A DNA stretch of 64,000 nucleotides. Origin: Tigriopus japonicus (taxonomy: Eukaryota; Arthropoda; Copepoda; Harpacticoida; Harpacticidae). Of this stretch, positions 46,586 through 58,476 are shown piece by piece. Under the pieces are notes generated by a model. That model ran no database searches. It was not told where the DNA came from and saw only the letters and a program-made list of their open reading frames with translations. How positions within the stretch are numbered: position 1 is the stretch's first letter; each line of letters opens with the position of its first letter. The translations under genes were made by a program, and so were the position numbers. The stretch spans positions 2,503,568 to 2,567,567 of the forward strand of contig CM021315.1 of NCBI GenBank assembly GCA_010645155.1. Reading direction: 5' to 3'.

Positions 46586-46921
46586 TTATTCGGGTCGCAC
46601 GCGGATTTTGGCGGGCGCGATTTGGCTGTTGTTTTGTTCCCAAGGTCGCGGTCCGCGGATCATTTCATACCCAGTGTCGGGTTGGGCTCGAACCTCGCGC
46701 TGATACTCCTGGTACTCGTCCTCGAGGGTGGGGGCGGCGCCGGGCACGCGCCCACTGGCCTCGAACTCGTTCTCGACGAATCGGTAGCGCTGATAGCGGA
46801 ATCGCACGTCCGTGAACTCGGACAAGATGAACGAACCGCCCACGGTCAACACCAGAAACGGCAAACCGAAACGGACGAACGAGTGAGAGCGCCAACGAGA
46901 CAGCCGCGCCCACGCCCGCAT
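46586..46921 (-). CDS. COX16: Cytochrome c oxidase assembly protein COX16
   Basis: A single exon of 111 residues (human 106). A short basic N-terminus is followed by one membrane helix (RFGLPFLVLTVGGSFILSEF), then LEDEYQEYQREV and the family signature GYEMIRGPRPWE. COX16 sits in the inner mitochondrial membrane and helps to metallate and join COX2 with COX1 in complex IV. The ATG at 46921 gives a length matching the family. The frame is open upstream but starts only at a non-ATG codon. A TCAGT initiator-like motif lies about 60 bp upstream. COA3 begins 44 bp after the stop, and an AATAAA overlaps the base just before the COA3 ATG. Confidence 0.92.
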   Translation of the reverse strand: MRAWARLSRWRSHSFVRFGLPFLVLTVGGSFILSEFTDVRFRYQRYRFVENEFEASGRVPGAAPTLEDEYQEYQREVRAQPDTGYEMIRGPRPWEQNNSQIAPAKIRVRPE

Positions 46922-47017
46922 CGGACGAAACCAACCAAACGAAAAGACACACCAGTCACGCCCGAGGGTGGGAGGCGACTGACCAAGCGGGGCCGGGGGA
47001 AAACGGGCGCCGATCAC

Positions 47018-47515
47018 CGGAAGGACTTCAACTCAAAACATGGACGAAGTACTACATAAGTGGGGAAGTGGTAAGCGAGTAACGCATGTAATCCAACAAC
47101 AACAACACTCAGCAGCCGTCGTGCATCAGCTGCCAGAGAAGACAGTGTCACGAAAACATTTAGGCCGTAATAAAGCGAAGAATCGGTTCTCACGCATTGA
47201 CTTCAAAGAAACCCATGACCTCGATAATTGATGCGATTGATTTGCACTCTAACTTCCGTGTTAGGTCTGATCAGCTATCTACTGGAATTTTAAGCACCAA
47301 CTTTTTGAAAGAGAAGTCTTCGTACTACGTATCGACTTGTTGTTATTTTCTGTTTGTTTTCGTTGAACTTGGGATAATAAAGAGTCTCCTAATCATACTT
47401 TCAACGTGTAAATATAGAAAATAAAAAAATAATGAAGTATGAGATTGCTAACCCAACTCAACATTTTTTCTAATATATTTGTGCGCACTAGTGATGTGAC
47501 TTGGCCAAGAAATGA
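47018..47515. other. Spacer upstream of COX16
   Basis: No gene recognised. It becomes AT-rich towards the right and leads into the MITE. Confidence 0.45.
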
Positions 47516-48020
47516 GTCATCATTAGCGACGGGCAAAAAGTGCAAATCAAAAGAAGCTTTTGGTTACCAAATGTTGCACAAAAATCAGCCCCAAATCGTA
47601 AAATAAAATGCAGAAAAAGGTCAAAAGCGCAAATAAAAACCAAAAAAGCGCAAATAAAATTCAAAAAATTCGCAAAAAATCTGAAATTTCTGAAACAAAA
47701 AGCTTCAGATACTTTCTTGTCATCTGCTTGTTATTTTTCAATCATGGAGGGCAAACTTTAGATATTGAAGTAGTAGTAATCAATACTATGCTAGCCTACG
47801 CTGGGAGCCATAAAATCAGATTTAATTTTCAAATTTGAAAAAAATCTTCCAAAAGTAAACATTTTCAAAGAAAAATAGCAAACTCTCAACAATTGGTTCA
47901 TTTTGGGCCGAATTCGTAAAAAAACTCGTGCAAATAAAGGCGAAAAGTGCAGAAAGGCAAATAAATGTGTTTTTGTTCCCAAAAATATTTTTACACTTTT
48001 TGCCCGTCCCTAGTCATCAT
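47516..48020. mobile_element. hAT-like MITE (489 bp) with perfect 8-bp target duplication
   Basis: The element spans 47524-48012. The left terminus is TAGCGACGGGCAAAAAGTGC and the reversed right terminus is TAGGGACGGGCAAAAAGTGT, about 20 bp of near-perfect inverted repeat beginning TAG. Identical octamers GTCATCAT flank it at 47516-47523 and 48013-48020. The interior is A-rich with repeated GCAAATAAA units and no transposase. These features define a non-autonomous hAT element. A truncated relative lies at 31170-31346. Confidence 0.88.
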
Positions 48021-49969
48021 AAACACCCAAGCATTACTTGGGCAATACACAATACACTTGGCAAGCTCAAGGAACAATGGAAGATGCAGTTGCTCTCAGA
48101 AATGTTGAGAAACTTGCAATGTGAGTTGGAAGAATCAACGAGTAAATAAAAAGAATAACACAAGGTGTTTGATGATGATCGATGACATCAGAATAAACTC
48201 AAGGACTTTTGGTCTGATTTGATATTGAGCAACTTATTTTTGGCAAACATGTGTTATGTACATGCCTAGATGTATTCTAATAACAAATACTGATGTGTTT
48301 CGAGCGTTTCGAGTTGGATTTTTGGCAGAGTTTTGCCATTTTGGTTTTTAGGGTCAAAAATCTGACCACAACTAAACTTTTCAATAGGCAATAGACCTTA
48401 TCTACCATAAAATAGGGCAACATTGCAAACTCGAAATCCATTTTTATAACTATGGATGGTACTTGAAATCGAACTAGTTCAAGTGTTGCCAAATTGGTGC
48501 CTTTTTAGGTCTTTTCAAAAAGTTCAATACAACCTGCCCATTTTAGCAGGGATTAGAGACGTCTCAAGCAGGGATAAACTTTTGAGTCAAAACTTGCAGC
48601 ACTCCTGTTTTGAAGCACATCACTAATAACAAACTCTATTAGTGAAAACATTTTAACAAATGCTTCTAGCATGACACAATACATCTAGAATAAATTAAAG
48701 GGAACCAGATATAAAATTCATTCCTAAAGAATATCATTTTAAAAATGCAACTTCTGATATCATATTTGCATTGAATTACATGAAGTGATTACAGATGTAG
48801 GTTGTACACTTTTATAATTCACTTTTATATTAGCTCAATTTGTCAAAAGCACAATGGTCCTCTTAAATGTACTTTAAGAGTTTTTGGTCATGTTTATTAT
48901 TGAGTAATCAATGAACAACGCAAAAATCGAGATAAAGAAAATAAACTAATGAAGAACAGAATGAATCACCAACATGAGACGCCACATACCTACATTTAAG
49001 TTATTTGCTTTTTACTTTTGCTTGATGAAAAATTCGAAAAATACATGGGAAACATAGGCATTAATGATATTTCCATGCTAAGTTTGATTTCATAAATCCA
49101 AGAGAAAAGATGTATCAGATTGTTCTTGACATGACAATTGCAGAGAACAATATGCTTACATCAGGCTTTTATTGTAAGTTCATGTCATCATGGGCTTCAA
49201 AACAACCTTGCTCTTTGAAGAGTGTCAATTAGCAAAAAGAAACTGAGGCAAGAAATAAACGGGAAAATTGCAAAACGTTGCGTTTACTAGAGAATGACAT
49301 CCCTCGTAATGAGCCAGTAGGTAGATAAAAATACAAAAAACCCGAAAAATTCATAAAATTCACAAAAATTTCATAAAAATATGACAAAAAGGGAACAAAA
49401 CTATTAGTACGCTGAATAGTTCACCCTCAATCTGGTTACGCTGTTCGTATCGATCATTTTCTATTTTATGTTCCATTCCATTTTTGTTCTTTTTAAGTCA
49501 ACAAATCTCTAATTTATTTGAGATGGCCAAAGAGAGTCACTCTGAAAAGAGTGTTGATGTTTGGTAGAGGGCAGCAATATACATTTTAGGACTGCCAAGG
49601 TAACACAAAAAAGGTCTTTTCACGCGGCAGCTTCCAAATTTATAAGCCAGTACTTGGTTTTCAAAATAGTAAGACAAACCCATGATTCTCTACAAAATAT
49701 GCAACTAACCTTTAAGCTTTGAAGGGGGTTCTTGTTTTCAAAAAATAGGCGAGCTCGAGATAGTTTGGCATAAACGTCCGTCGGATTTGGCCTGCCTGAT
49801 CTGGAACGAGATGAATGACTGCCAGAAGAAAAACGAAAAGCCAATCAACCAACGTTGATCAATTCCCATCCGCAAATTCCTCTCATTTTCCTAGTTGAAA
49901 AAGAATTCACTTTCACCGAGTTACCTACGATCTCCATTTTCACTCGTCGACCACCCATCCAACTTCAAA
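48021..49969. other. AT-rich intergenic region with repeat debris
   Basis: No gene supported. Around 48485 there is a reversed GTGTTGCCAAATTGGT that matches the core of the MITEs at 32262 and 35537, so further decayed elements are likely. A short minus-strand frame at 49711-49829 has an acceptor-like and a donor-like edge but matches nothing I know. Confidence 0.45.
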
Positions 49970-52037
49970 ATGGCGATGAACCGGACCAAAAATAACGTGA
50001 GTACAAAAATGCACGCGCGACTAGATTTTCAGCGGTAATCCTAACAGGGTTCAAGGCGAAGAAAGTTCAATAGCATTAACAAACTCAAGGTGGATTACTG
50101 CCAAGGACCCCGCAGGTTAGTCGCCGATTTTTGCTGTTGGCCGGCGTTGAACGGGTCGGTTTACCAGCCGTCGACTCTGGGACAATCCGAGGGTTCATTT
50201 CAAATTGGGGGCAAACTCTCTTTGTTCCTGGCTCATTAATCTTGGAAACGCGACAAATGTTTATTCTCTTGATTGCTATAAAATTATGTCACCTCAAGAA
50301 AACAATCGGAGCCTCCATCGATTCCGATCAGCTAGAGAAGGAAAGTAGAGTGACCCAGAAGGTTATGACGAAGCCAAAGGCGTTTTTCTCTTTTGCAAAC
50401 ACAAAGAGAATAATGAAACATCCAGTTGGACCCTTTAAGATCGACGGTAAAACCGTGACTCTAGTAATGTTGTTCATGAGACTGGCATTGATGATCAGGA
50501 TAATCGATTGGAGGATCTGGTAGAGTCAGATCAAGATGTTTTTGAGGCCAAGCTTGAGGCTTCGCGTCTTGGATCAGGGCAAGTTTCCCTATTCATTGAA
50601 AGTAACTCATGTTGCTCCAATCTCTAATTGGCGATCTCCAATGGCGGCGCCGCCAATTATAGGCCCATTTCTCCGATTTCCAGCATTTCAAAGGTCTTTG
50701 GAAAGGTCATGAAGTCCAAGCTTGTAGATTATTTGGAAGTCCATGATATCATTCCCCCTGAACAGCATGGGTTTCGAGCTGATTTTTGTACAGAAACCCA
50801 TCTTGTTGACCGTATTGAGCAGATCATTGATGGGCTTGGAAGTCACGAATCAGTTGAAGCAGTCTATCTTGACCTATCTTGACTTTGCCAGGGCTTTGAT
50901 AAGGTAGCATAGTCTTTTACTCGATCAACTCGAAGAGTTTGGGATCCAGGGTAAGGTCCTGAATTGGATTGGTAGTTTCATGAGTGATAGGAAGCAAATA
51001 GTCGAGATTGGAGGATCTTTTAGTGGCATGTACGATGTCAAATCAAGTGTTCCAAAAGGTTCAATTTTAGGCCCGCTCCTGTTTTTCTTTTTATTGCTCC
51101 TCTCCAGAAGTTTAGAACAAAAGCCAGTATTTCTTCATATGCTGATGAAACAAAATTAGTTTGTGGAAGGAATGGTCAGGACTCAAAATTAGTGTTGATC
51201 AGAGTAATATGGCATTGAACGGGCTGAAATTCCGCACAATGGCGTATGAGACGTCAAAATTAAATGTTCTGCTCAAAGACAATGGAGGTTGTGATATTGA
51301 GCAGGTTTCGTCCATGAAAGATTTAGGAGTTGTCATCCAAGATGATGGAAAGTTTGATGAGCATATCCAGTTGAAAGTGGGGAAGGCATTTCAAACGTGT
51401 GGCTGGATCTATAGCACTTTCAAGTCCAGAGATAGTATTGCGATGCTAACTCTGTACAAGTCGATTGTTCAACCGCATCTTTAATATGCTATATCCCGAG
51501 CTTCTCAAGAGGCGCTAAGGGGGCCCTGGCTCAAAAGAAATTCAAGAGCCCCTGTTCTACTACATCGTGTGTTTTTCATGACCGGAAGATCTTTTTTCTG
51601 ACTTTCAGGTTCGACTTCCACCGGAAGTAAATCGGGTATTGTACGTGCGTAATCTACCCTACAAAATCACGGGCGAGGAAATGTACGACATCTTTGGCAA
51701 ATACGGGGCTATCCGTCAAATTCGTGTGTAAGTACCGCAACTAGTATCCTTTCATCATATAAATCATAGTGAGAGTGGATTGCTTGTTCATTTCAGAGGA
51801 AATACGCCCGAAACTCGCGGAACGGCCTTTGTGGTTTACGAAGATATCTTTGACGCCAAGAACGCCTGTGATCATCTCTCAGGCTTCAATGTGTGCAATC
51901 GATATCTAGTGGTTCTATATTATCAAGCCAATAAAGCCTTTAAGAAGTTGGACGCCGAGAAGAAGGAAGCAGAATTGGCGGCCATGAAGGCCAAATATGG
52001 GTTGAATACACCAGGCCGAACCGAAGCCAAAACGTGA
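49970..52037 (+). CDS. SF3B6: Splicing factor 3B subunit 6 (p14)
   Basis: Three exons (49970-49996, 51609-51727, 51797-52037; phases 0 and 2) encode 128 residues, close to human (125). The protein is one RRM domain: RNP2 LYVRNL, then [20 protein letters not shown]1-like RGTAFVVYE, and the conserved [22 protein letters not shown]. It is nearly identical to vertebrate SF3B6 in the core. SF3B6 is part of the U2 snRNP SF3b complex and lies near the branch-site adenosine. The first exon holds only nine codons. The first intron of 1.6 kb contains a decayed LINE on the same strand. The gene converges on kynureninase (132 bp between stops). Confidence 0.97.
50250..51540 (+). mobile_element. Decayed LINE reverse transcriptase inside SF3B6 intron 1
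   Basis: Fragments of a non-LTR reverse transcriptase are read on the plus strand in shifting frames with several stops: [56 protein letters not shown] (then a stop), [12 protein letters not shown], and the C-terminal [26 protein letters not shown]...YSTFKSR. The block order matches the element at 32581-34590 but the sequence differs, so it is a different subfamily or an older copy. It is clearly dead. It has the same orientation as its host gene. Confidence 0.85.
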
Positions 52038-52106
52038 GGACTTTCCCTATCATTTTGTCACCGACCACCGTGTTTACTTTTGTCGCAATTATCATGTATA
52101 TTTCGT

Positions 52107-52112
52107 ATTAAA
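52107..52112 (+). terminator. Poly(A) signal ATTAAA of SF3B6
   Basis: ATTAAA 70 bp after the SF3B6 stop, within the interval shared with the convergent kynureninase 3' end. Confidence 0.5.
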
Positions 52113-52169
52113 ATCAAAGATTGTAGAATAGTATGCCATAAATGTTGTGCATTCAGACTTTCACTAATC

Positions 52170-55100
52170 TTAAGCGTTACGAGCGATGACTTCCTTGAGG
52201 ATCGTGATGAACTTGTGAACGTCTTCGAAAGAGTTGTAAAGCGGGGCCGGTGCGATTCGAATGGCACTCGGTGAACGAAAATCGCACTAAAAATCGATAA
52301 AAGCTGGGTTTTTAGAATGAAACTAGCTGAGAACAGATTGTTTTAAGGCGCAATTCTACTCACCACGATGCCACGTTGCTCTAGTTCCTCATGTGCGGCC
52401 TTCACATCCGTCGAAAACACGAGACTCAATTGCGATCCCCTTTGATCCGGATCGCTCGGCGTGATAATGGTCACGGTCACGGATCCTTGGCTGAAATTCC
52501 GTCGAATGAGATACTCCAAATATCCGGTCAACAAGCGTTGTTTAGCCAAAATTCGTTCCATGCCGGCCTCTTCGAAGATCTGTCGGTTTAACATTTTTTC
52601 ATTAGAAGTGAAATCAAATTGGTGTTTTTTTCCAAGTTACCAGTAAGCTAGCGTAATTGAGGCAAGCCAACCAAGGTGGAGGATTGCATAATCGAAACGA
52701 ATCCGCTCCCACGGCCAAATCACATTCCGGGGCCATTTGAAACCGGGTCTCCTGCTTGTTGCTCCACCATCCCAATAAATGCTCGGGTGGATTCTGGGCG
52801 TAACGATCATGAAGAAACGCCCCTGCAATCCCACCGGCACCTGAATTCAAATACTGTAAACGGAAAGAGGAAGAAAGCATTGTTCCATGTGATCCAATTA
52901 GTATAGTTTTTGAAGAAAAGTAACCTTGTAAGTGCACCAACAGGCAAAGTCCACGTTCCAGTCGTGAAGTTTCAGTTCCACATTTCCAATGGCGTGAGCT
53001 AAATCCCATCCCACAATGCATCCTTGGTTTTGCCCCGCTGCGGTAATTTCCTTCATGGCAAACTTTTGTCCTGGGGGAAAGATTATAACCGTCATTAAAT
53101 GGATTACGGGCTGAATGAATTTGTTTTGAACGTGGAAAAGCTTGAAGTTTGAAGCCGGTCTATTCCTTTTAATTCGTGTCCCAACAATCACATGAATTCA
53201 TTTGATTGAACCCATATAAAATGTGACCAAAGTGGTTTTTGAGTGAACGATAATCAAAGTGGTCCAATTGAGGCAATCATTTTTTTTATCTTGCAAATCT
53301 AGGTGCAATTTTGTGCAATTTTGAACATCAAGTGGACTCTGTGTCAGATAAAATTAAGAAGCAACTCATTGCGTAGAAAACATGTTTTCCACAATGTTTG
53401 TTACGATTTCTGATCTCAATACCAAGAACATGTTTGCCATGTATGTAATGATTTGAAAAAGCTCGTTACACGTGCCCTCTTCAAGAGAATAAGATCAGCG
53501 CTTATTCAAAGTACGAGGGCAACATTTTTTTTATCATCCACATTCAGTGAAAGTCTTTGATTACCTGTGTAGTATTGCAATCCCGAAAAAACAATCATAG
53601 CGATAGATTGGCCTTGATCCTCGATTAACTTGAGGATGTCCTCAGTTCGAAGAATGGGTTCACCCTCGCGAGGTTTCATTTGAATGAGCGAGTCGTCAGG
53701 GTTCAGACCCTTGGAACGAATTAACGAACTCATCGCATACTGAAATACAAAATGAGCGAGTTTCAAACGAATTTCCCATTCAACTCGACCATTGCAGCAT
53801 AATTGCTTTCGAGATGGAGACTGATTCACGTCGCTTGAACGTATTTTTCGTCCATAGAAGAAGGAAACCTCAATCATAAAGTTCTGGATTCATTCTTCCG
53901 ATAGCTGGGATTTTTTCAGTATCAATTTTTGGACGTCGATGATAGCCCCACAACATTGAGTTGGATAATTTTTTAGCATACAATACTTTTTAGGTCTGTC
54001 AACAACCTTTCAAAAAGCTGAATTAGATTTTTCAAGCACCATAACAAAGACCCTTGCTAGAGCGGAATGTTCAATTCGAAAAGCCAATTTTCTACTCGTG
54101 GGCATCAGAGACTACTCTGAACTCGACAAAAACACTTAACCGAGAATTCAAAGAGAAAGAATGCCACAAAGGCTTATAGTGTTACATTTTTCGAGATAAT
54201 GGGCAAAATATTCTTTGAGCCTTGGAACACAAGCCATGGTTGGTTGGTTGGTTGTACTCTCCACTTTTCTCGTTGCTTGCTGACTTTGTTACGTATGCAT
54301 ACATATGTGGGTAAGTACTTTTTACAGAAAAAGCATACAATCAACGGATCCATTATGAATGATGTTGTACAATATGTAGTAGTTGTATGTACCCGGTCGG
54401 ATGGGAAAGCATGGTCCTCAATTAAGATTCGATGTCTTGTCGCAGTGGGCTGATAGAAGGCCATCATCAGGAGATGGAGGTTCACGGTCAAACCATTCAT
54501 CAAAGAGACTTCGTGGTCAAACTTGGCACCCACCAATTTGGCTGTCAGGGGTTTACCGGGCTGATCGCAAAAGGCAGCTCCCAAGGGACCCTCGAAGTGC
54601 ATGAACACACCCCTAAAATGGAAGGTAATGGGAAGACAAATTGGAATCAACTAACTTGGTGGTGCTATGGGATGAGTACTAGTAAATACTGAGGGTTGTG
54701 CTTGGTGCAGTCTCAGAGAAGGACGAGAAAAATTGTTGGCATTATTATAAGAGGTTTTTACGCACATGTCAGCCCAGTTTTGAAGTTGTTCGGCCATGAG
54801 CTTATCCGCCATCTTGGGCTTTAATCCCAGAGAGTTGCCACAAAAATATATGCATTCGTCTTCACCATCAACGTCCCCATTCGACTGGTGCTCTAAAAGA
54901 GAAGAAATGAGAGCCAGGCTAAAAGGAAAGATCAACATTAGAGCTCGGGAAAAAAGATTCACGTAAAGCACATTCTTCACGCTTTTTTCTAGTTTTGGCA
55001 AAACAGCTTGATGATTTACCTTCGAAATGCCATAATTTGCCCAAATAAAATAGAAGTAACCTTCTACTGGCCGAAAAAGTACAACCTTTGGGTAAACAAT

Positions 55101-58100
55101 GACATTGGTATTCAATCACTTTTAACAAAAGAGTTTTTTCCAACAAGTCACGGATGCTTGACCAAAGCAATTTAACCCCAACTTCAAGCGCTAAACAAAT
55201 GATAATAGCCTTGACATCTTTTTCTGGTATTTGATTCCGAGGTCCACCCATCATATCTTACAACTTGGATGATGGATGTTCTTAGTTGATATTGCAGTGT
55301 CAGCGATCTACATTTTGGTTTTGGCTTGACTTTCCATGATTTGATTTTCAAGGTATGTGGGTTCAGGGTTTCAATGCTTGCATTTGAATATTGGGTGATT
55401 GTTATGCGCAGCGAGTTGGCTGACCTGTTTGGTTTGACATATACTTGCATTGGTTCATTAAAATGATGTTTTTACTTATTTGTACTTGAGAGAATGCGTT
55501 TAAAGGATGAGTAATAAGGCTATCAAGTTGGACATCAGGATGATGGTTTGTGCACCTTTTCCACTTCCACTAACCTTCTCCACTTTATCGTCATCCAACT
55601 TCTTTTACCATACGAACAATCGTACCATATGACCCTTTTGGCACTATAAATGAACTCGGTAAATGTGCAATACTCGTGCATCGAAAAGCCATCTGGGCAT
55701 TGGTTGTCGCCGTAAAGCCCCTGACCCAGCAAAAGGTTCATGGGCAATGCCTGGTAGCCAGTGGGTAGTTGGAAGATTGGGCACAAGCCCGTCACAGTGC
55801 TTAATATATTTGACATTAACTTAATGGTTGCAAAGCTCCAAATAGAAAGTATGAAGGGCCGTCGCAAGCTTTCCTTCATTTGCTTCATTTGTGTATTGAC
55901 ACACTAGGGTACGTATGATATTAAGCCACCTTAGAGGCTATTAAGGAAAACGTTAGTATTTCGAGTGTTTCCCCCGATTCAAATAAGCCATGTGAAAGGG
56001 CTTTTCTCTCCCTCTCTTCCAATGGTTCAAGGACCCTTGGGCGCCTGATTATTTTTGTGGCTGGCAATGCTCAGCATTTCCGAGAAACAAAAAGTACAAC
56101 CGAACTAACGCGGACCTCATCTTGGGATCAGCTTACTCAGATCCAGATCCGAGATTGCTGACAATACTAATTGAGATTTTGAATTGACAAAGCAACAACA
56201 AATATTCTTATGATCTGCTATGTGGGTAATGTTCCCTAGATAAGGCGTGCCTCTCCAACATAAATATGATAACTTGGGAAATTTCAAATTTGGCTCCGTT
56301 GAGGAGAGCCTCTTATAATTTACAATCCGTGTTCTGCGCATCCAGGGAGGGAAAAAGTTTTCTGAGCACTTGTTCCCAAGTTTGAGCGGCATTTTTATCC
56401 GCTCGCTTGGTTACCTACCGTTCGTTAGTGGCTCCTATTGTGTGCCGTAGTATGTGGAAGTTGGCATACACAGTACAGTAGATTTGAAGAGGGGATGCAG
56501 TTTCTTTACCTCATCGGCTTTTTCATGCAAGGCTACAAGGCTTTGTTTTCCATAAAAGCTCATCATCCAAGAACCATGGAGTCACTTGTGTTTTTGTTGT
56601 TGAGCTACCAAACAAAGTGAGTGTTTTCAACCAGGGAGACCTACAGTAACTCAGGAGTGGACATGGGCGCAATGGGACCACTTTTTCTTTTCAGTGTTAT
56701 TCTTCGCGGGAAGACTTAATACCAAAAGTTGATATTTTGTTGCTCTTTTCAACTGCCAGGGAACATTTTCTTTTTTCTTTACGAGCGTCCAAATCTAATA
56801 TTCTAGAGTTTTTGTTGTATAAAACTTGCAACTTTCCGGAAATTGGGCGAAAATGACAATAACTTAGTAATTTTATTGAAAACTTGCTTTCTTTTTCTCA
56901 CATAACATCATTTGGGACCGCAACGGATCATCTACGGCTATTTTAAGGTTTCTAACTTCAACCAGTAAAAAGTGGCCAAGCTTCGCCCAAAGTCATGTCC
57001 AATATTCTCGTCTCAACCAACGTACATTGATTGATTGAGTCATTACTCAGGACCTGTCGATGTCAATTTATTTTTTTAAGTAAAACACTTTAGTAATGCT
57101 TTAAATTTTCACAAAAAGAGGAGATGAAAAAGTGAAAATTGTTTGGGAATACACGCAGTTCATTCCCTGTTTCCACTAACTGACATCTCGTTATGATCTG
57201 AGTCAAGCAAAATGTTCAGCCATTCCCTAAAAGCAAAAATGAGGTTAGGGTAATGAATACCACCCATCAAAAATGGTTATAATTGTTTCATGCAGACAGC
57301 ACTACAGCCGTAAAAGTGGGAGACTTTGGTCTGTGAAAAAATAGAGAAAAAAAAGAAAGCCTTTCCGAATTTTGTTTCAGTCAACCAAAGTTCCATGGTT
57401 GTTTTGTAATCATTTGAATCGGTTCTATAGTCTCCATCGTTTTTTCATCCATAAGGTTGTTGGAATGAAAACGGGCCTAAGATGATAAATACTAGACCTT
57501 AATTTCATGAATAACATTTTGACGAAATGAAAAGCAATTGCAATATGTGCTCCGTCCTCTTTTTGACGTAACAAATATTTTCTGGTTTTATTCCTATCAA
57601 TAAAGCCCCGAGCTAACCACACACTTATTTTGAAAATAAAGAAGCATCAGTGTTAGTTTTGAAAAAAGGGCAATCATAAGAGTGCTAACTAAACCTTTAC
57701 AAGTAAGTGTCTCTAAAAGGGAAAATGGTTCCGTGCATATCCACATTGCTTGAATGAAATTCCATGAGGTTCACGTTTATGTCAAAAGAAAAGGGATCTG
57801 GTTAGAGGGTTCCAATTCCACAAATCTCCTTCTCTTCAGACCTTATGAGAGCTATATTTTTGCGATCTTGAAAAAGTACCAAACTGTCTGAAAATGACTG
57901 GATTCGTTGGGATAAAAAACTTGCATAAGATTTCGTCAGTTTTATTTGTGATGCGTTTAAAACGTGCCTCAGTTGAGTTCCATTCCATTTTGAATCTCCC
58001 ATAACAATCTGAATTCCTTAGTATCCAGGGCACTTTCAATGGGAGGCTACAGTACTCGGTAGATCAAGAATTTTTTCATTAGCCACCTCGTTGATAAGGT

Positions 58101-58476
58101 GATTCAGTGAAGGTGGTTCATTACCCTAACTTGGGATCAAAACATGCTGCCTCTTTTGAAAGCCTCACAATGTGAAACGCCTACCCACCAAAGAGATGGC
58201 CTTCAAACTTTAACCTTTATAAGCATACTGCATTTCGAGCGCTATTTTTGTTGCTTGCCGAAATCGTTCAATTTGCAACTGAAGTAAAAAAAAAATACCA
58301 ATAATTTACTTACTGATGGGAAGACTCTTCATTTTGGGAAAGCAAAACTTGGAACGGAACTCCTTCAAAGGGTCAGAGCGATCCATTTCTTGAGCAAACT
58401 CAAGGTTATCCATGGAAGTTTGGAAATCCTTTTCTCGACATGCCAACTCTTGAGCAACCTTGGATGAAGAAGCCAT
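52170..58476 (-). CDS. KYNU: Kynureninase
   Basis: Eight exons (58314-58476, 54766-54892, 54393-54612, 53565-53739, 52925-53070, 52641-52853, 52364-52579, 52170-52286) join with matching phases (1,2,0,1,0,0,0) to 458 residues (human 465). It is a PLP enzyme of fold type I that cleaves 3-hydroxykynurenine to 3-hydroxyanthranilate plus alanine. Visible landmarks: [46 protein letters not shown] with PLP-binding Asp251 and His254, the Schiff-base Lys277 in [12 protein letters not shown], and [11 protein letters not shown] near the end. These positions sit one residue from the human ones. The first intron is 3.4 kb. One donor (AT|GTGCGT after exon 2) was fixed by frame and the conserved GVFMHF start of exon 3. 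HAAO, the next enzyme, lies upstream on the same strand. Confidence 0.95.
54893..58313 (-). other. First intron of kynureninase
   Basis: A 3.4 kb intron, far longer than the other introns of the gene. It contains AT-rich sequence and short ORFs without recognisable homology. No nested gene seen. Confidence 0.6.

Noticed and set aside
47489..48627. Possible larger TIR element (TAGTGATGTG ... CACATCACTA) enclosing the 489-bp MITE
   Set aside because: Ends match over only about 10-13 bases and the flanking octamers differ, so I could not separate it from chance similarity to the common TAGTGATG terminus.
49711..49829. Minus-strand segment bounded by TTCTGGCAG and a GTTAGT donor upstream of SF3B6
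   Set aside because: It could be an internal exon or 5' UTR of a divergent gene, but no partner exon or homology is visible and two frames are equally open or closed.
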